NCBI GenBank assembly: GCA_963833585.1
Contig: CAWHYF010000005.1
Coordinates: 248,001-312,000 of the forward strand
Direction: 5' to 3'
Length of the DNA stretch: 64,000 nt
From: Bog-756 sp963833585
GTDB lineage: Bacteria > Actinomycetota > Acidimicrobiia > Acidimicrobiales > RAAP-2
Positions 52,278-60,850 of this stretch are shown piece by piece (positions within the stretch are counted from its first letter, which is position 1; each line of letters opens with the position of its first letter). A program made the translations under genes and the position numbers. Under the pieces are notes generated by a model. The model saw only the letters and a program-made list of their open reading frames with translations, ran no database searches and had not been told where the DNA came from.

Positions 52278-54788
52278 TCAGTCCTTCTTGCCGGGGAGGA
52301 TGCGGTAGACGTCGTAGACCGCGTCGAGGTGGCGGATGAGGTTGAGCACCGACTCCAGGTGGCCGGGATCGGCCAGCTCCACGTCGAAGCGCATCCGGCT
52401 GATCCGATCGGAATCGGTCTGGGTGTTGGCGCTCACGATGTTGAGGTGGTGCTCGGAGACCACCTTGGTGACGTCGGTGAGCAGGCGGGAGCGATCGATG
52501 GCCACCACCTCGATGGTGGCCACGAACACGCCCGAGGACCGGTGGTCCCATTCCACCTCGATCAGCCGTTCCCGCGACCGGCTGGCCAGCGAGGCGGCGT
52601 TGGCGCAGTCGGCCCGATGGACCGACACCCCTCGTCCCCTGGTCACGAAACCCACGATCTCGTCACCCGGCACCGGCGTGCAGCACCGGGACAGCCGGAC
52701 CATCAGGTCGTCCAGGCCCTCCACGTAGACGCCGACGGCTGAGCCCCGGCCCGGTCGAGGGGCGGTGGGCTGCTGGCGGGCGGTGACCGGGAGCTGTTCC
52801 TCGTAGACCCCTCCCCGAAGGTCCCTCAGGATGCGTTGGGCCACTGCCCGGGCCGACACCCGGTTGTCTCCGATGGCGGCATGGAGGGCGTCCATGTCGG
52901 CGTAGTTCATGGCCGCGGCCACCGCGGCCAGGGCGTGCTCGGAGGCCAGCTTCTGGACCGGGAGACCTTCCCGGCGGAGTTCCTTGATCAGCTCCTCCCG
53001 GCCGAACTCGATGGCGTCCTCACGGCGCTCACGGGAGAACCACTGGCGGATCTTGGTGCGTGCCCGTGACGATGCCACCATGTTCAGCCAGTCGCGGGAC
53101 GGCCCGGCCGTGGGGGCCTTGGAGGTGAAGATCTCGACGGTGTCGGCCGAGTTCAGCGGGGTGTCGAGGGGCACCAGCCGTCCGTTGACCTTGGCGCCGA
53201 TGCACCGGTGGCCCACCTCGGTGTGGATGGCGTAGGCGAAGTCCACCGGGGTGGCGTTGGCGGTCAGGGCGATGACCTTCCCCTTCGGGGTGAAGACGTA
53301 CACCTCGTCCTCTTCGAGGTCGAGCTTCAGGGCCTCGAGGAACTCGATGGGATCGGTGGTCTCGTTCTGGAAGTCGACGATCCGCTGCATCCACTCGATC
53401 TCGGCCGTGGTCGAGGAGGTCTCCTTGGCCAGAGCCAGCCGTTCGGCCCGCCGGTCCCGTTCCGCCAGCTCGGCCCGCTGCGCGGCGGTCATGGCCGAGC
53501 CCCGTTTGGCCGTCTCCTTCTTGACCTTGGCGTCCGGCTTTCCGGTTCCGGGGCCGGAGGCGGTCGAGCCCAGCTTGGCGGCCGCCTTCCGGGCCCGCGA
53601 CTTGGTGCCCGTCGCACTCCCGCCCTTGCCGGTCTTCCCGGTGACGGTCGGCGAGCGGTCCGGTCGGCCCGGATTCTCCTTGTAGCCCCAGTGGGCGGCG
53701 ATCCCGTACTCGGCCCGCCGGTGCATCTCGTGGGTGCGGACCTGCACCTCGATGGGCTTGCCGTCCAGCCCGATGACAGTGGTGTGGAGGGACTGGTACA
53801 GGTTGAACTTGGGCGAGTTGATGTAGTCCTTGAACCGGCCCTGGACCGGGGGCCAGATGGCGTGGATCGAGCCGAGCGCGGCCCAGCAGTCCTTCTCCGA
53901 CTCCACGATGACCCGGATCCCCACCAGGTCGTAGAGGTCGTCGAACTCCTTGCCCCGCACCACCATCTTCTCGTAGATGCTCCAGAGGTGCTTCGGCCGG
54001 CCGGTCACCTCGGCGGCGATCCCGGAGGCCGCCAGCCGCTCCCGCACCGAGACCAGCACCCGGGCCAGGAATTCGTCTCGGAGGGGGGCTCGGCTGGCCA
54101 CCATCTGCTCGATCTCGGCGTAGCGCTTGGGATGGAGGGTGGCGAAGGCCAGGTCCTCCAGCTGCCAGCGCACCTCCTGGATTCCGAGCCGGTGGGCCAG
54201 CGGGGCGTAGATGTCGAGCGTCTCCTGGGCGGACCGCCGCTGCTTCCACTCGGGCATGGCGGCCAGGGTCCGCATGTTGTGGAGACGGTCGGCCAGCTTG
54301 ATGATCAGGACCCGCCAATCGTTGGCCATCGCCACCAACATCTTGCGCACCGTGGCGGCCTGCTGGGCCTCCTTGGAGTCGAACTGGAGGCGGTCCAGCT
54401 TGGTGACCCCGTCCACGATGAGGGCGACGGCCGGGCCGAAGTCCCGGTCGATGACCTCGGTGGTCACCCCGGTGTCCTCGACCGCGTCGTGCAGCAGCGC
54501 GGCGGCCACCGTCAGGGCGTCGAGGCCCAGATCGGCCACGATGCCGGCCACGGCGATGGGGTGGGTGATGTAGGGCTCCCCCGAGCGACGGAGCTGCCCG
54601 GCGTGGGCCACGGTGGCGGTCTCGGCGGCCCGGACGATGAGCGTCGTGTCGTCGCCGGGATGGCGACGGAGGAAGGACTGGATGACGGGTGCCAGCAGGG
54701 CCATTTCGTCGGCGGGCAGCGACGAACCGGCGAGGGCCTCCTCGCCGGTGGCGGTGCCCTCAGCTGGGACGGGCGCGGCCAGAGCCAT
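52278..54788 (-). CDS. relA: Bifunctional (p)ppGpp synthetase/hydrolase RSH
   Basis: This 836-aa RelA/SpoT homologue makes and degrades (p)ppGpp. The hydrolase half keeps the HD residues (YITHPIAVAG, ALLHDAVEDT, KLADRLHNMRT); the synthetase half has RPKHLWSIYEKMVVRGKEFD and IHAIWPPVQGRFKDYI, FNLYQSLHTTVIG and EYGIAAHWGYK. TGS (VYVFTPKGKVIALTANATPV) and a C-terminal ACT domain follow. Unusually, residues about 371-462 form a Lys/Gly/Ser-rich insert between the synthetase and TGS domains. TACCCT lies 6 bases before the ATG, so the message is probably leaderless. Confidence 0.96.
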   Translation of the reverse strand: MALAAPVPAEGTATGEEALAGSSLPADEMALLAPVIQSFLRRHPGDDTTLIVRAAETATVAHAGQLRRSGEPYITHPIAVAGIVADLGLDALTVAAALLHDAVEDTGVTTEVIDRDFGPAVALIVDGVTKLDRLQFDSKEAQQAATVRKMLVAMANDWRVLIIKLADRLHNMRTLAAMPEWKQRRSAQETLDIYAPLAHRLGIQEVRWQLEDLAFATLHPKRYAEIEQMVASRAPLRDEFLARVLVSVRERLAASGIAAEVTGRPKHLWSIYEKMVVRGKEFDDLYDLVGIRVIVESEKDCWAALGSIHAIWPPVQGRFKDYINSPKFNLYQSLHTTVIGLDGKPIEVQVRTHEMHRRAEYGIAAHWGYKENPGRPDRSPTVTGKTGKGGSATGTKSRARKAAAKLGSTASGPGTGKPDAKVKKETAKRGSAMTAAQRAELAERDRRAERLALAKETSSTTAEIEWMQRIVDFQNETTDPIEFLEALKLDLEEDEVYVFTPKGKVIALTANATPVDFAYAIHTEVGHRCIGAKVNGRLVPLDTPLNSADTVEIFTSKAPTAGPSRDWLNMVASSRARTKIRQWFSRERREDAIEFGREELIKELRREGLPVQKLASEHALAAVAAAMNYADMDALHAAIGDNRVSARAVAQRILRDLRGGVYEEQLPVTARQQPTAPRPGRGSAVGVYVEGLDDLMVRLSRCCTPVPGDEIVGFVTRGRGVSVHRADCANAASLASRSRERLIEVEWDHRSSGVFVATIEVVAIDRSRLLTDVTKVVSEHHLNIVSANTQTDSDRISRMRFDVELADPGHLESVLNLIRHLDAVYDVYRILPGKKD

Positions 54789-54794
54789 CTCTAG

Positions 54795-54800
54795 AGGGTA
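54795..54800 (-). promoter_or_regulatory. Probable -10 box of the RSH gene
   Basis: TACCCT on the minus strand, 6 bases before the ATG at 54788. Confidence 0.45.
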
Positions 54801-54863
54801 CCCGTCGGAGCCACCCGATCGGTACCTGGGGCCCCGGCGCGCACCCGGATCAGGGCAGTCCGG

Positions 54864-56312
54864 TCAGCGCCGCTTTCCCTTGCCGCCCTTGCCCTTGCCC
54901 TTTCGGGGCCGGGGCGGTGGGCGGTTGGCGGCGGGGCGGGACGAGCCGGAGGTCGGGCTGCCCGACGAGCCGGAGCCGGACGGGGCCCCCGACGTGACCT
55001 TCGGGGCGGCCGCCCCGTTGGTGCTGGTGGCCGCGGCCCGCTTCCCCGGCGCTCCCGAACCCCGCGGACGCCGGGCCGCCGAGGCGGCGCCGGGTCGGAT
55101 GACCCCGGTGGTCTGGGCCGCGTTCCGCCCGGAGCTCCGACGTCCACCACCCGAGGCACCGGCCATGGCGGCGGCCATGGCCGGGGTGAGGGCCGTGACC
55201 CGATCCCCGCGGGTCTCGAGCCGTTGTCGGATGGTGACGTAGCGGGGCTCGCGCTCTTTCATGTACGCCAGCAGGGGTGAGGCGATGAAGATGGACGAGT
55301 AGGCCCCGCTGGTCAGGCCGATCACCAGGGCCAGACCGAAGTCCTGGAGCGAGGTGGCCCCGAGGATGAACGAACCCACCACCAGCACGGAGAGCACCGG
55401 GATGATGGCCACCAAGGACGTGTTGATCGACCGGGCCAGGGTCTGGTTCATCGAGAGGTTGACCATCTCCGAATAGGTGATGCGCCCCGAGGCCCCCAAC
55501 CCCTTGGCGTTGTCCCGGATCCGGTCGAACACCACCACGGTGTCATAGAGCGAGTAGCCCAACACGGTGAGGACGGCGATCACCGTGTCCGGAGTCACCA
55601 GGAACCCGGCCAGGGAGTAGATGCCCACCGTGATCAGGATGTCGTGCACCACCGCCACGATGGCGGCCACCGCCATCTTGTACTCGAACCGGAAGGAGAT
55701 GTAGAGGGCCACCAGGATGAAGAAGACCACCAGGGCCTCGATGGCCTTCTTGGTGACCTGGGATCCCCACGAGGCTCCCACGCTGTTGAAGCTGATGCCC
55801 TGCCTCGAGGTGTTGGCCGCGGCCGCCAGTGCGTCGGTGACCTTGCCCTCGATGGCGGCCTGCTGCTCGGCCGATTTCGAGTTGAGGTCGGCGGTGACCT
55901 CGATCTGCTTGGTGTGCTTGACCTCGTTGGTGAGCTGGACCACGGTCGGCTGGGCCACCCCGGCCGCCTCCACCGCCGAGGTGGCCTGGGCCACGGTGAG
56001 GGTCGGCGAGGAGACCAGCCAGGACTGGCCGCCCTTGAAGTCGATGCTCTCGTTGAGTCCCCGGGTGGAGAGGGAGATGATGCCCAGCAGGATGATGACG
56101 GAAGAGACCCCGAACCACCACCGGCGGTTGCCGATGAAGTCGAAGGAGGTCTCCCCCCGGTACAGGCGCACGAAGATGTTATGGCGCTTCTCGCCGGACG
56201 ACTCGGCGTCCAGCTCTTCGGCCGCGAGCTCCAACTCCTCGTCGAACGCCTCCTCCAGCTCGTCGGGTGTGACCTCCGAGCCGTCGTCCTGATCGCCGGT
56301 GGTCGGACTCAT
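54864..56312 (-). CDS. secF: Protein translocase subunit SecF
   Basis: SecF (482 aa) pairs with SecD to help protein export using the proton gradient. An acidic N-terminus of about 45 residues precedes RWWFGVSSVIILLGIISL (helix 1), the periplasmic part with the IDFKGGQSW motif, and helices 2-6 containing LGYSLYDTVVVFDRIRDNAK and NQTLARSINTSLVAIIPVLS. The membrane domain ends near residue 355. About 110 further residues are Gly/Ser/Pro/Arg-rich and finish with a Lys/Gly run. The ATG overlaps the secD stop by 4 bp. Confidence 0.96.
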   Translation of the reverse strand: MSPTTGDQDDGSEVTPDELEEAFDEELELAAEELDAESSGEKRHNIFVRLYRGETSFDFIGNRRWWFGVSSVIILLGIISLSTRGLNESIDFKGGQSWLVSSPTLTVAQATSAVEAAGVAQPTVVQLTNEVKHTKQIEVTADLNSKSAEQQAAIEGKVTDALAAAANTSRQGISFNSVGASWGSQVTKKAIEALVVFFILVALYISFRFEYKMAVAAIVAVVHDILITVGIYSLAGFLVTPDTVIAVLTVLGYSLYDTVVVFDRIRDNAKGLGASGRITYSEMVNLSMNQTLARSINTSLVAIIPVLSVLVVGSFILGATSLQDFGLALVIGLTSGAYSSIFIASPLLAYMKEREPRYVTIRQRLETRGDRVTALTPAMAAAMAGASGGGRRSSGRNAAQTTGVIRPGAASAARRPRGSGAPGKRAAATSTNGAAAPKVTSGAPSGSGSSGSPTSGSSRPAANRPPPRPRKGKGKGGKGKRR

Positions 56313-57832
56313 GCCGCGGCTCCGGTCGTCACACCCAGCCCGCTGGCCATGCTCATGGCGCTGGCCTCGTTCCCGCCGCGGCTCTGACCGATCAGGATCA
56401 CGAACGGGCGGGTGAAGAAGTAGGTGAGTACCAGGTCCAGGACCGTCGAGATCCCGAGGAACAGGGCGAAGCCCTTGACCGGCCCGATGGCCAGCTCGTA
56501 GAGGACCACGGCACCCAGAAGGGAGACCGCGTCGGCGGCCACCACCGTCCGGAAGGCGCTGACGAAGCCCTTGTCCACGCTGCTACGCACGGTGCGACCC
56601 GACCGGGCCTCGTCCTTCAGACGCTCGAAGTAGACGATGTAGGAGTCGACGGTGATGCCCACCGACACGATGATGCCGATGATCCCGGCCAGATTGATCG
56701 TGGTGCCGAGGGTCTGTCCCATGATGGCGATGATCGACCACAGGGCGGCCCCGGTGACCAGCAGGCCGGCCAGCACCACCAGACCCAACAGTCGGTAGTA
56801 GAAGATCATGTACAGCATGACCAGGAGCAGGCCGGCCAGTCCGGCCACCAGGCCGGCCTGGAGCGACGCCTTGCCCAGGGTCGGTGAGACGCTCTGGACG
56901 TTCTGCTGGAGCAAGGTGACCGGGAGGGCACCGTAGTTCAGCTCGGTGGCCAGCAGCTTGGCCTGATCCTCGGTGAAACCGCCCGAGATCTGCACCTGCC
57001 CGGCGAACGACGTGGGGCTCTGCTGGGTGGGCTGGGTGATGGGCGCCGAGATCACCTGGCCGTCGAGGTCGATGCCGATGATCTGGTGGAACTGCTTGGC
57101 CGCCAGCGTGTCCCACTGCTTGGCCCCCGGCCCGGTGAGGTTGAGGTTGACGGCCCAGGTCCCCTGGTTCAACTGGGCGTTGGCCGACTTCACCGCGTTC
57201 CCGGTCATTCCGGCCGGTCCGAGGACGTAGCGGAGCGTGCTGCCACTGGCCGCGGTGCCCGGCAGCAGGACGGTGGCGTCCTTGACGTCCGCCGACGGCG
57301 GCGTGTTCTTGTAGGTCTGGAACTGGGGGTCGGGCTGAATGTTGTTGTTCTGGGTGTACCCCTGCGTGCTGTTGGAGTCTGGCGTGACCTGGAGGTTGGC
57401 CTCGGTCAATTGGCTGGCGGCGGCGCAGGCCGGAAGGGGCCCGGTCGACGGAGCCTGCCCTTTGGCCACCTTGAGGGGTGGGGCGTAGCAGAGTCCGGGC
57501 CGGAAGAAGAGCTGGGCAGTCTTCCCGAGCGTGGCCAACTCCTGCTGGGCGTTCTTCTCACCGGGTATGGACACCGAGATCTGGTCGCTCCCCTGGCTCT
57601 CGACCGACGCCCCGCTGGTGCCGGCGTTCACCCGCTCACCGAGGATGGTGACGATGGTGTCCAGCTCGGCCTTGGTCACCGGGTGAGCGGTCTTGTACAC
57701 CACGGCCAGGCCGCCGTCGAGGTCCAGCCCGAGCTTGGGGGACCACCCGGCGGCCAAGGTGGCGGACAGCGTGATGACGGTGATGGCGATCACCGAGATG
57801 AGGCTGACCCAGAGGGAGCGCTTGTTCTTCAT
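56309..57832 (-). CDS. secD: Protein translocase subunit SecD
   Basis: SecD (507 aa) has a first membrane helix (LWVSLISVIAITVITLSATL), the LGLDLDGGLAVVYKT motif, a large periplasmic P1 domain (about 40-300, with ILGERVNAGTSGASVESQG and FAGQVQISGGFTEDQAKLLA) and five C-terminal helices (LVAGLAGLLLVMLYMIFYY onwards, GITVDSYIVYFERLKDEARSG). Length is typical of actinobacteria. It is 6 bp from yajC and coupled to secF. Confidence 0.97.
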   Translation of the reverse strand: MKNKRSLWVSLISVIAITVITLSATLAAGWSPKLGLDLDGGLAVVYKTAHPVTKAELDTIVTILGERVNAGTSGASVESQGSDQISVSIPGEKNAQQELATLGKTAQLFFRPGLCYAPPLKVAKGQAPSTGPLPACAAASQLTEANLQVTPDSNSTQGYTQNNNIQPDPQFQTYKNTPPSADVKDATVLLPGTAASGSTLRYVLGPAGMTGNAVKSANAQLNQGTWAVNLNLTGPGAKQWDTLAAKQFHQIIGIDLDGQVISAPITQPTQQSPTSFAGQVQISGGFTEDQAKLLATELNYGALPVTLLQQNVQSVSPTLGKASLQAGLVAGLAGLLLVMLYMIFYYRLLGLVVLAGLLVTGAALWSIIAIMGQTLGTTINLAGIIGIIVSVGITVDSYIVYFERLKDEARSGRTVRSSVDKGFVSAFRTVVAADAVSLLGAVVLYELAIGPVKGFALFLGISTVLDLVLTYFFTRPFVILIGQSRGGNEASAMSMASGLGVTTGAAA

Positions 57833-57838
57833 GGCCGG

Positions 57839-58453
57839 TCAGGCGGTCGGCGGGCCATCGGGGTCACTCGGGTCCTCGGCCGCTTCGGACTGGTTCTGCT
57901 TGCCGCGTCGCCGGGCCCGTCGGTTGGCCGCCGGGGGGGCCGTCGGGGCCGCGGTGCCCTCGCCCGGTGGATCGGTGTCCTGGTCGGTGTCGTCGTCGGT
58001 CTCGTCGTCGAAGGACTCGTTCTGCTCGCCGGTGGGGTGGCCCGCCTCCGACCCGGCCTCCTCGTGCTCGTCGTAGTCGGCGGACTCTTCCAGCTCCAGG
58101 TCGTCCAGGTCGTCGTCGTCGTCGACCGGCACCACCGGCTCGATCTTGCGGAGCACGTACTGCTTCAGGACCACGAAGCTGGCGCCCACGCTGGTCTCGA
58201 GGGTCACCCGGTCGCCGTCGATGTCGATGATGTGACCCACGATCCCCCCGGCGGTCAGCACCTCATCTCCGACATCCCAGGCGTTGGCCTGCTCCCGGAC
58301 GGCCTGGGCCTTCCGCTTCCGGGGGCGGTAGTAGAGGAAGTAGAAGGCGGCGGCGATCACGGCGTAGATGATGATGATCGGGCTGATGCCGCTGGACTTC
58401 TTGGCCGCGGCGGCCACCACCACCGTGGCCACGGCCGTGAGCGCGCCAGTCAT
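57839..58453 (-). CDS. yajC: Preprotein translocase subunit YajC with long acidic tail
   Basis: YajC is a small helper of SecDF. This one (204 aa) has the usual hydrophobic helix (IIIIYAVIAAAFYFLYYRPR, about 25-45) and YajC domain (GDEVLTAGGIVGHIIDIDGDRVTLETSVGASFVVLKQYVL in pieces, about 60-105). After residue 105 comes an unusual, nearly 100-residue tail dominated by Asp and Glu (VDDDDDLDDLELEES and more), ending in a short basic segment. TACAGT at 58500-58495 on the minus strand may be the -10 of yajC-secD-secF. Confidence 0.92.
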   Translation of the reverse strand: MTGALTAVATVVVAAAAKKSSGISPIIIIYAVIAAAFYFLYYRPRKRKAQAVREQANAWDVGDEVLTAGGIVGHIIDIDGDRVTLETSVGASFVVLKQYVLRKIEPVVPVDDDDDLDDLELEESADYDEHEEAGSEAGHPTGEQNESFDDETDDDTDQDTDPPGEGTAAPTAPPAANRRARRRGKQNQSEAAEDPSDPDGPPTA

Positions 58454-58527
58454 CGGTGAGGGAGGGGGGGGTCAGGGGTCTGCACAGCGGTCCGACTGTA
58501 GCCCAGGCCCACCCCGAAGCGACGCCG

Positions 58528-59649
58528 CTAGCGGCTGGTCCCCCAGGTTTCCCTGACCGCGGTCCGCAGCGCCCCGAGGCGACCGGCGAGGATGGCCGAC
58601 CGGGCCTCGGCCATCAGATCGGCCACGAAGGCCAGGTTGTGGATGGTGACCAGACGCCAGGCGGTCGGCTCGCCCACCGCCAGCAGATGGCGTAGGTATC
58701 CCCGGGACCAGCGGCTGCAGGTGTGGCAGTCGCATCCGGCCTCCAGGGGTCGGTCGTCGTCGGTGTAGACGGCGTTGCGCAGGTTGAACTGGCCCTGGCG
58801 GGTGAGCACGCCACCGTGTCGGGCCATCCGGGTGGGGGCCACACAATCGAACTGGTCCACGCCCAGGGCCACCGCCTCGATCATCCCCAGGGGATCGCCC
58901 ACGCCCATCAGGTACCGGGTCCGGTCGGTCGGCAGCAGCGGCACCGTGGCGGCCAGGGCCTCCAACATGGCCGGTCGGGGTTCCCCGACCGAGAGGCCCC
59001 CGATCCCGTAGCCGTCGAACTCGAGGGCCACCGTGCGCTCGGCGCTCTCGGCCCGCAGGTCGAGATCGGTGCCGCCCTGGACGATCCCGAACAGCGCCTG
59101 ACCTTCGGGTCGGGCCTCGAGCCGCTCGTGGTGGAGCCGCGCCCGCGCCGCCCACGCCGCCGTGCGGTCCACGGCCAGCCGCAGGACCTCCGGGGTGGCC
59201 GGCAGGGAGGCGCACACGTCCAGGACCATCTGGACATCGGCCCCGATGAGACCCTGCGCCTCCACGGCCGACTCCGGCGTCAGGCGGACCCTCGCCCCGT
59301 CGTAGACCGAGGCGAAGGTGACCCCGTCGTCGTCCACGGCGGGCCGGAGCGAATGCACCTGGTATCCGCCGGAGTCGGTCAGAGTGTGGCCGGACCAGCC
59401 GGTGAAGCGGTGGAGGCCTCCCAGCCGGGCGACCACGCCCGCCCCGGGCCGGAGCATGAGGTGGTACGTGTTGGCCAGCACCACCCGGGCCCCCACCGCC
59501 TCCAGATCCGCGCTGTCCAGCGCTTTCACCGCGCCCCGGGTGCCCACCGGCATGAAGGCCGGCGTGGGATAACTTCCCCGGGCCGTCCGCACCGTCCCGG
59601 CCCGGGCAGCCCCGTCGGTGGCGGCGACCTCCAGTCGAGCCCCGGTCAC
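58528..59649 (-). CDS. tgt: tRNA-guanine transglycosylase
   Basis: Tgt (373 aa) replaces guanine 34 by preQ1 in tRNAs with GUN anticodons. LANTYHLMLRPGA, TLTDSGGYQVHSL (active-site Asp near 92), ALFGIVQGG, YLMGVGDP, FDCVAPTRMARHG and the zinc ligands CDCHTCSRW plus a later His are all present. I chose the GTG at 59649, which overlaps the queA stop by 4 bp and gives a normal length; the open frame extends upstream. Confidence 0.96.
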   Translation of the reverse strand: MTGARLEVAATDGAARAGTVRTARGSYPTPAFMPVGTRGAVKALDSADLEAVGARVVLANTYHLMLRPGAGVVARLGGLHRFTGWSGHTLTDSGGYQVHSLRPAVDDDGVTFASVYDGARVRLTPESAVEAQGLIGADVQMVLDVCASLPATPEVLRLAVDRTAAWAARARLHHERLEARPEGQALFGIVQGGTDLDLRAESAERTVALEFDGYGIGGLSVGEPRPAMLEALAATVPLLPTDRTRYLMGVGDPLGMIEAVALGVDQFDCVAPTRMARHGGVLTRQGQFNLRNAVYTDDDRPLEAGCDCHTCSRWSRGYLRHLLAVGEPTAWRLVTIHNLAFVADLMAEARSAILAGRLGALRTAVRETWGTSR

Positions 59650-60707
59650 GCCGGGGACCGGCCCGATGGCCACACGCCGTCGGGCCGGCGGGCGACGATC
59701 ATGGCGTCGCCGAACGAGAGGAAGCGATAGCCCTCGGCCAGCGCGGTGGCGTAGAGCTCCCGCCACACGGGCCCGCAGAACGCCTCGACCAGGAGCAGCA
59801 GGCTGGAGCGCGGGAGGTGGAAGTTGGTGACCAGTACGTCCACCACGGCGAAGGGGTACCGACCGTGGATGTAGAGGTCGGTGCGACCGGCCAGGTCCCC
59901 GCGGGCCGCGGCCTCCAGGGCCCGGACGGTGGTGGTCCCCACCGCCACCACCCGTTCGGCGCCGGCGCAGGCGGCCATGGTCTCCTCGGGGACCGAGTAC
60001 CGCTCGGTGTGGATGACGTGCCCCTCGACGGTGGGTGCGGTGACCGGCCGGAAGGTGTCCAGCCCGATGGCCAGGTCCACCCGGGCCACCGCGGCACCGC
60101 GGGCGGTGCAGGCCTCGAGCAGCTCAGGGGTGAAGTGCAGGCCGGCGGTGGGTGCCGCCGCCGACCGCTCCTCCAGCTCCCGGGGCCCGGCGTACACCGT
60201 CTGGTAGCGCTCGGGGTCCTCGAGGGGCTGGTGGATGTAGGGCGGTAGCGGCATGGACCCCGACCGCTCGACCACCGAGGGGTCGAGGAGCCGCACCCAT
60301 CGCCGGCCGTCGGCCCCTCCCTCGACCATCCCTCCCACCTCGATCACCGGAGCGGAACCGGTCCCGGCGTGGAGGTCGTAGAGGGGGGTCGGGTCGGGGA
60401 GCCGCCGACCCGGCCGGACCAGGGCCTGCCACCGCCCCCCACCGCCGTCCACCGGTTCGAGCAGGAGTACCTCGGCGCTCCCCCCGGTTGCCTTGCGCAG
60501 CGACAGGCGGGCGGGCAGGACCCGGGTGTCGTTCACCACCAGCACGTCGCCGGGACGGAGCAGCCGGGGCAGGTCGGCCACGGTGGCATGGGCCGGGGTG
60601 CGGTTCCCGTCGAGCCCCGGCCCGATCAACAACTGCGCCGCGGTCCGGGGCTCCACCGGCTCTTGGGCGATCGCCGACTCGGGCAGTCCGTAGTCGTAGG
60701 CGTCCAT
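59646..60707 (-). CDS. queA: S-adenosylmethionine:tRNA ribosyltransferase-isomerase
   Basis: QueA (353 aa) adds an epoxy-cyclopentane from SAM to preQ1 in tRNA, the step after Tgt in queuosine synthesis. Family blocks: YDYGLPESAIAQEPVEPR, LVVNDTRVLPARL, LPPYIHQPLEDPERYQTVY, APTAGLHFTPELL, GLDTFRPV, EGHVIHTERYSV, VGTTTVRALE and VTNFHLPRSSLLLLV. The ATG at 60707 follows a GGGGG stretch; ATG 60767 is a possible longer start. The 143 bp between this gene and ruvB contain no gene I can support. Confidence 0.96.
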   Translation of the reverse strand: MDAYDYGLPESAIAQEPVEPRTAAQLLIGPGLDGNRTPAHATVADLPRLLRPGDVLVVNDTRVLPARLSLRKATGGSAEVLLLEPVDGGGGRWQALVRPGRRLPDPTPLYDLHAGTGSAPVIEVGGMVEGGADGRRWVRLLDPSVVERSGSMPLPPYIHQPLEDPERYQTVYAGPRELEERSAAAPTAGLHFTPELLEACTARGAAVARVDLAIGLDTFRPVTAPTVEGHVIHTERYSVPEETMAACAGAERVVAVGTTTVRALEAAARGDLAGRTDLYIHGRYPFAVVDVLVTNFHLPRSSLLLLVEAFCGPVWRELYATALAEGYRFLSFGDAMIVARRPDGVWPSGRSPA

Positions 60708-60850
60708 GGAGACCCCCGCCCGGAGGGGTGGGCGTGATCCGGGCTGTTCCTCGATCCACGCCGACATGGCCACCATGGTGGCAGACCCCGACGGCCGGGC
60801 GTCGGCCCGGACGGAGCGGCCGAGGACCGGTCCCTGGCGTCCCGACCCGG

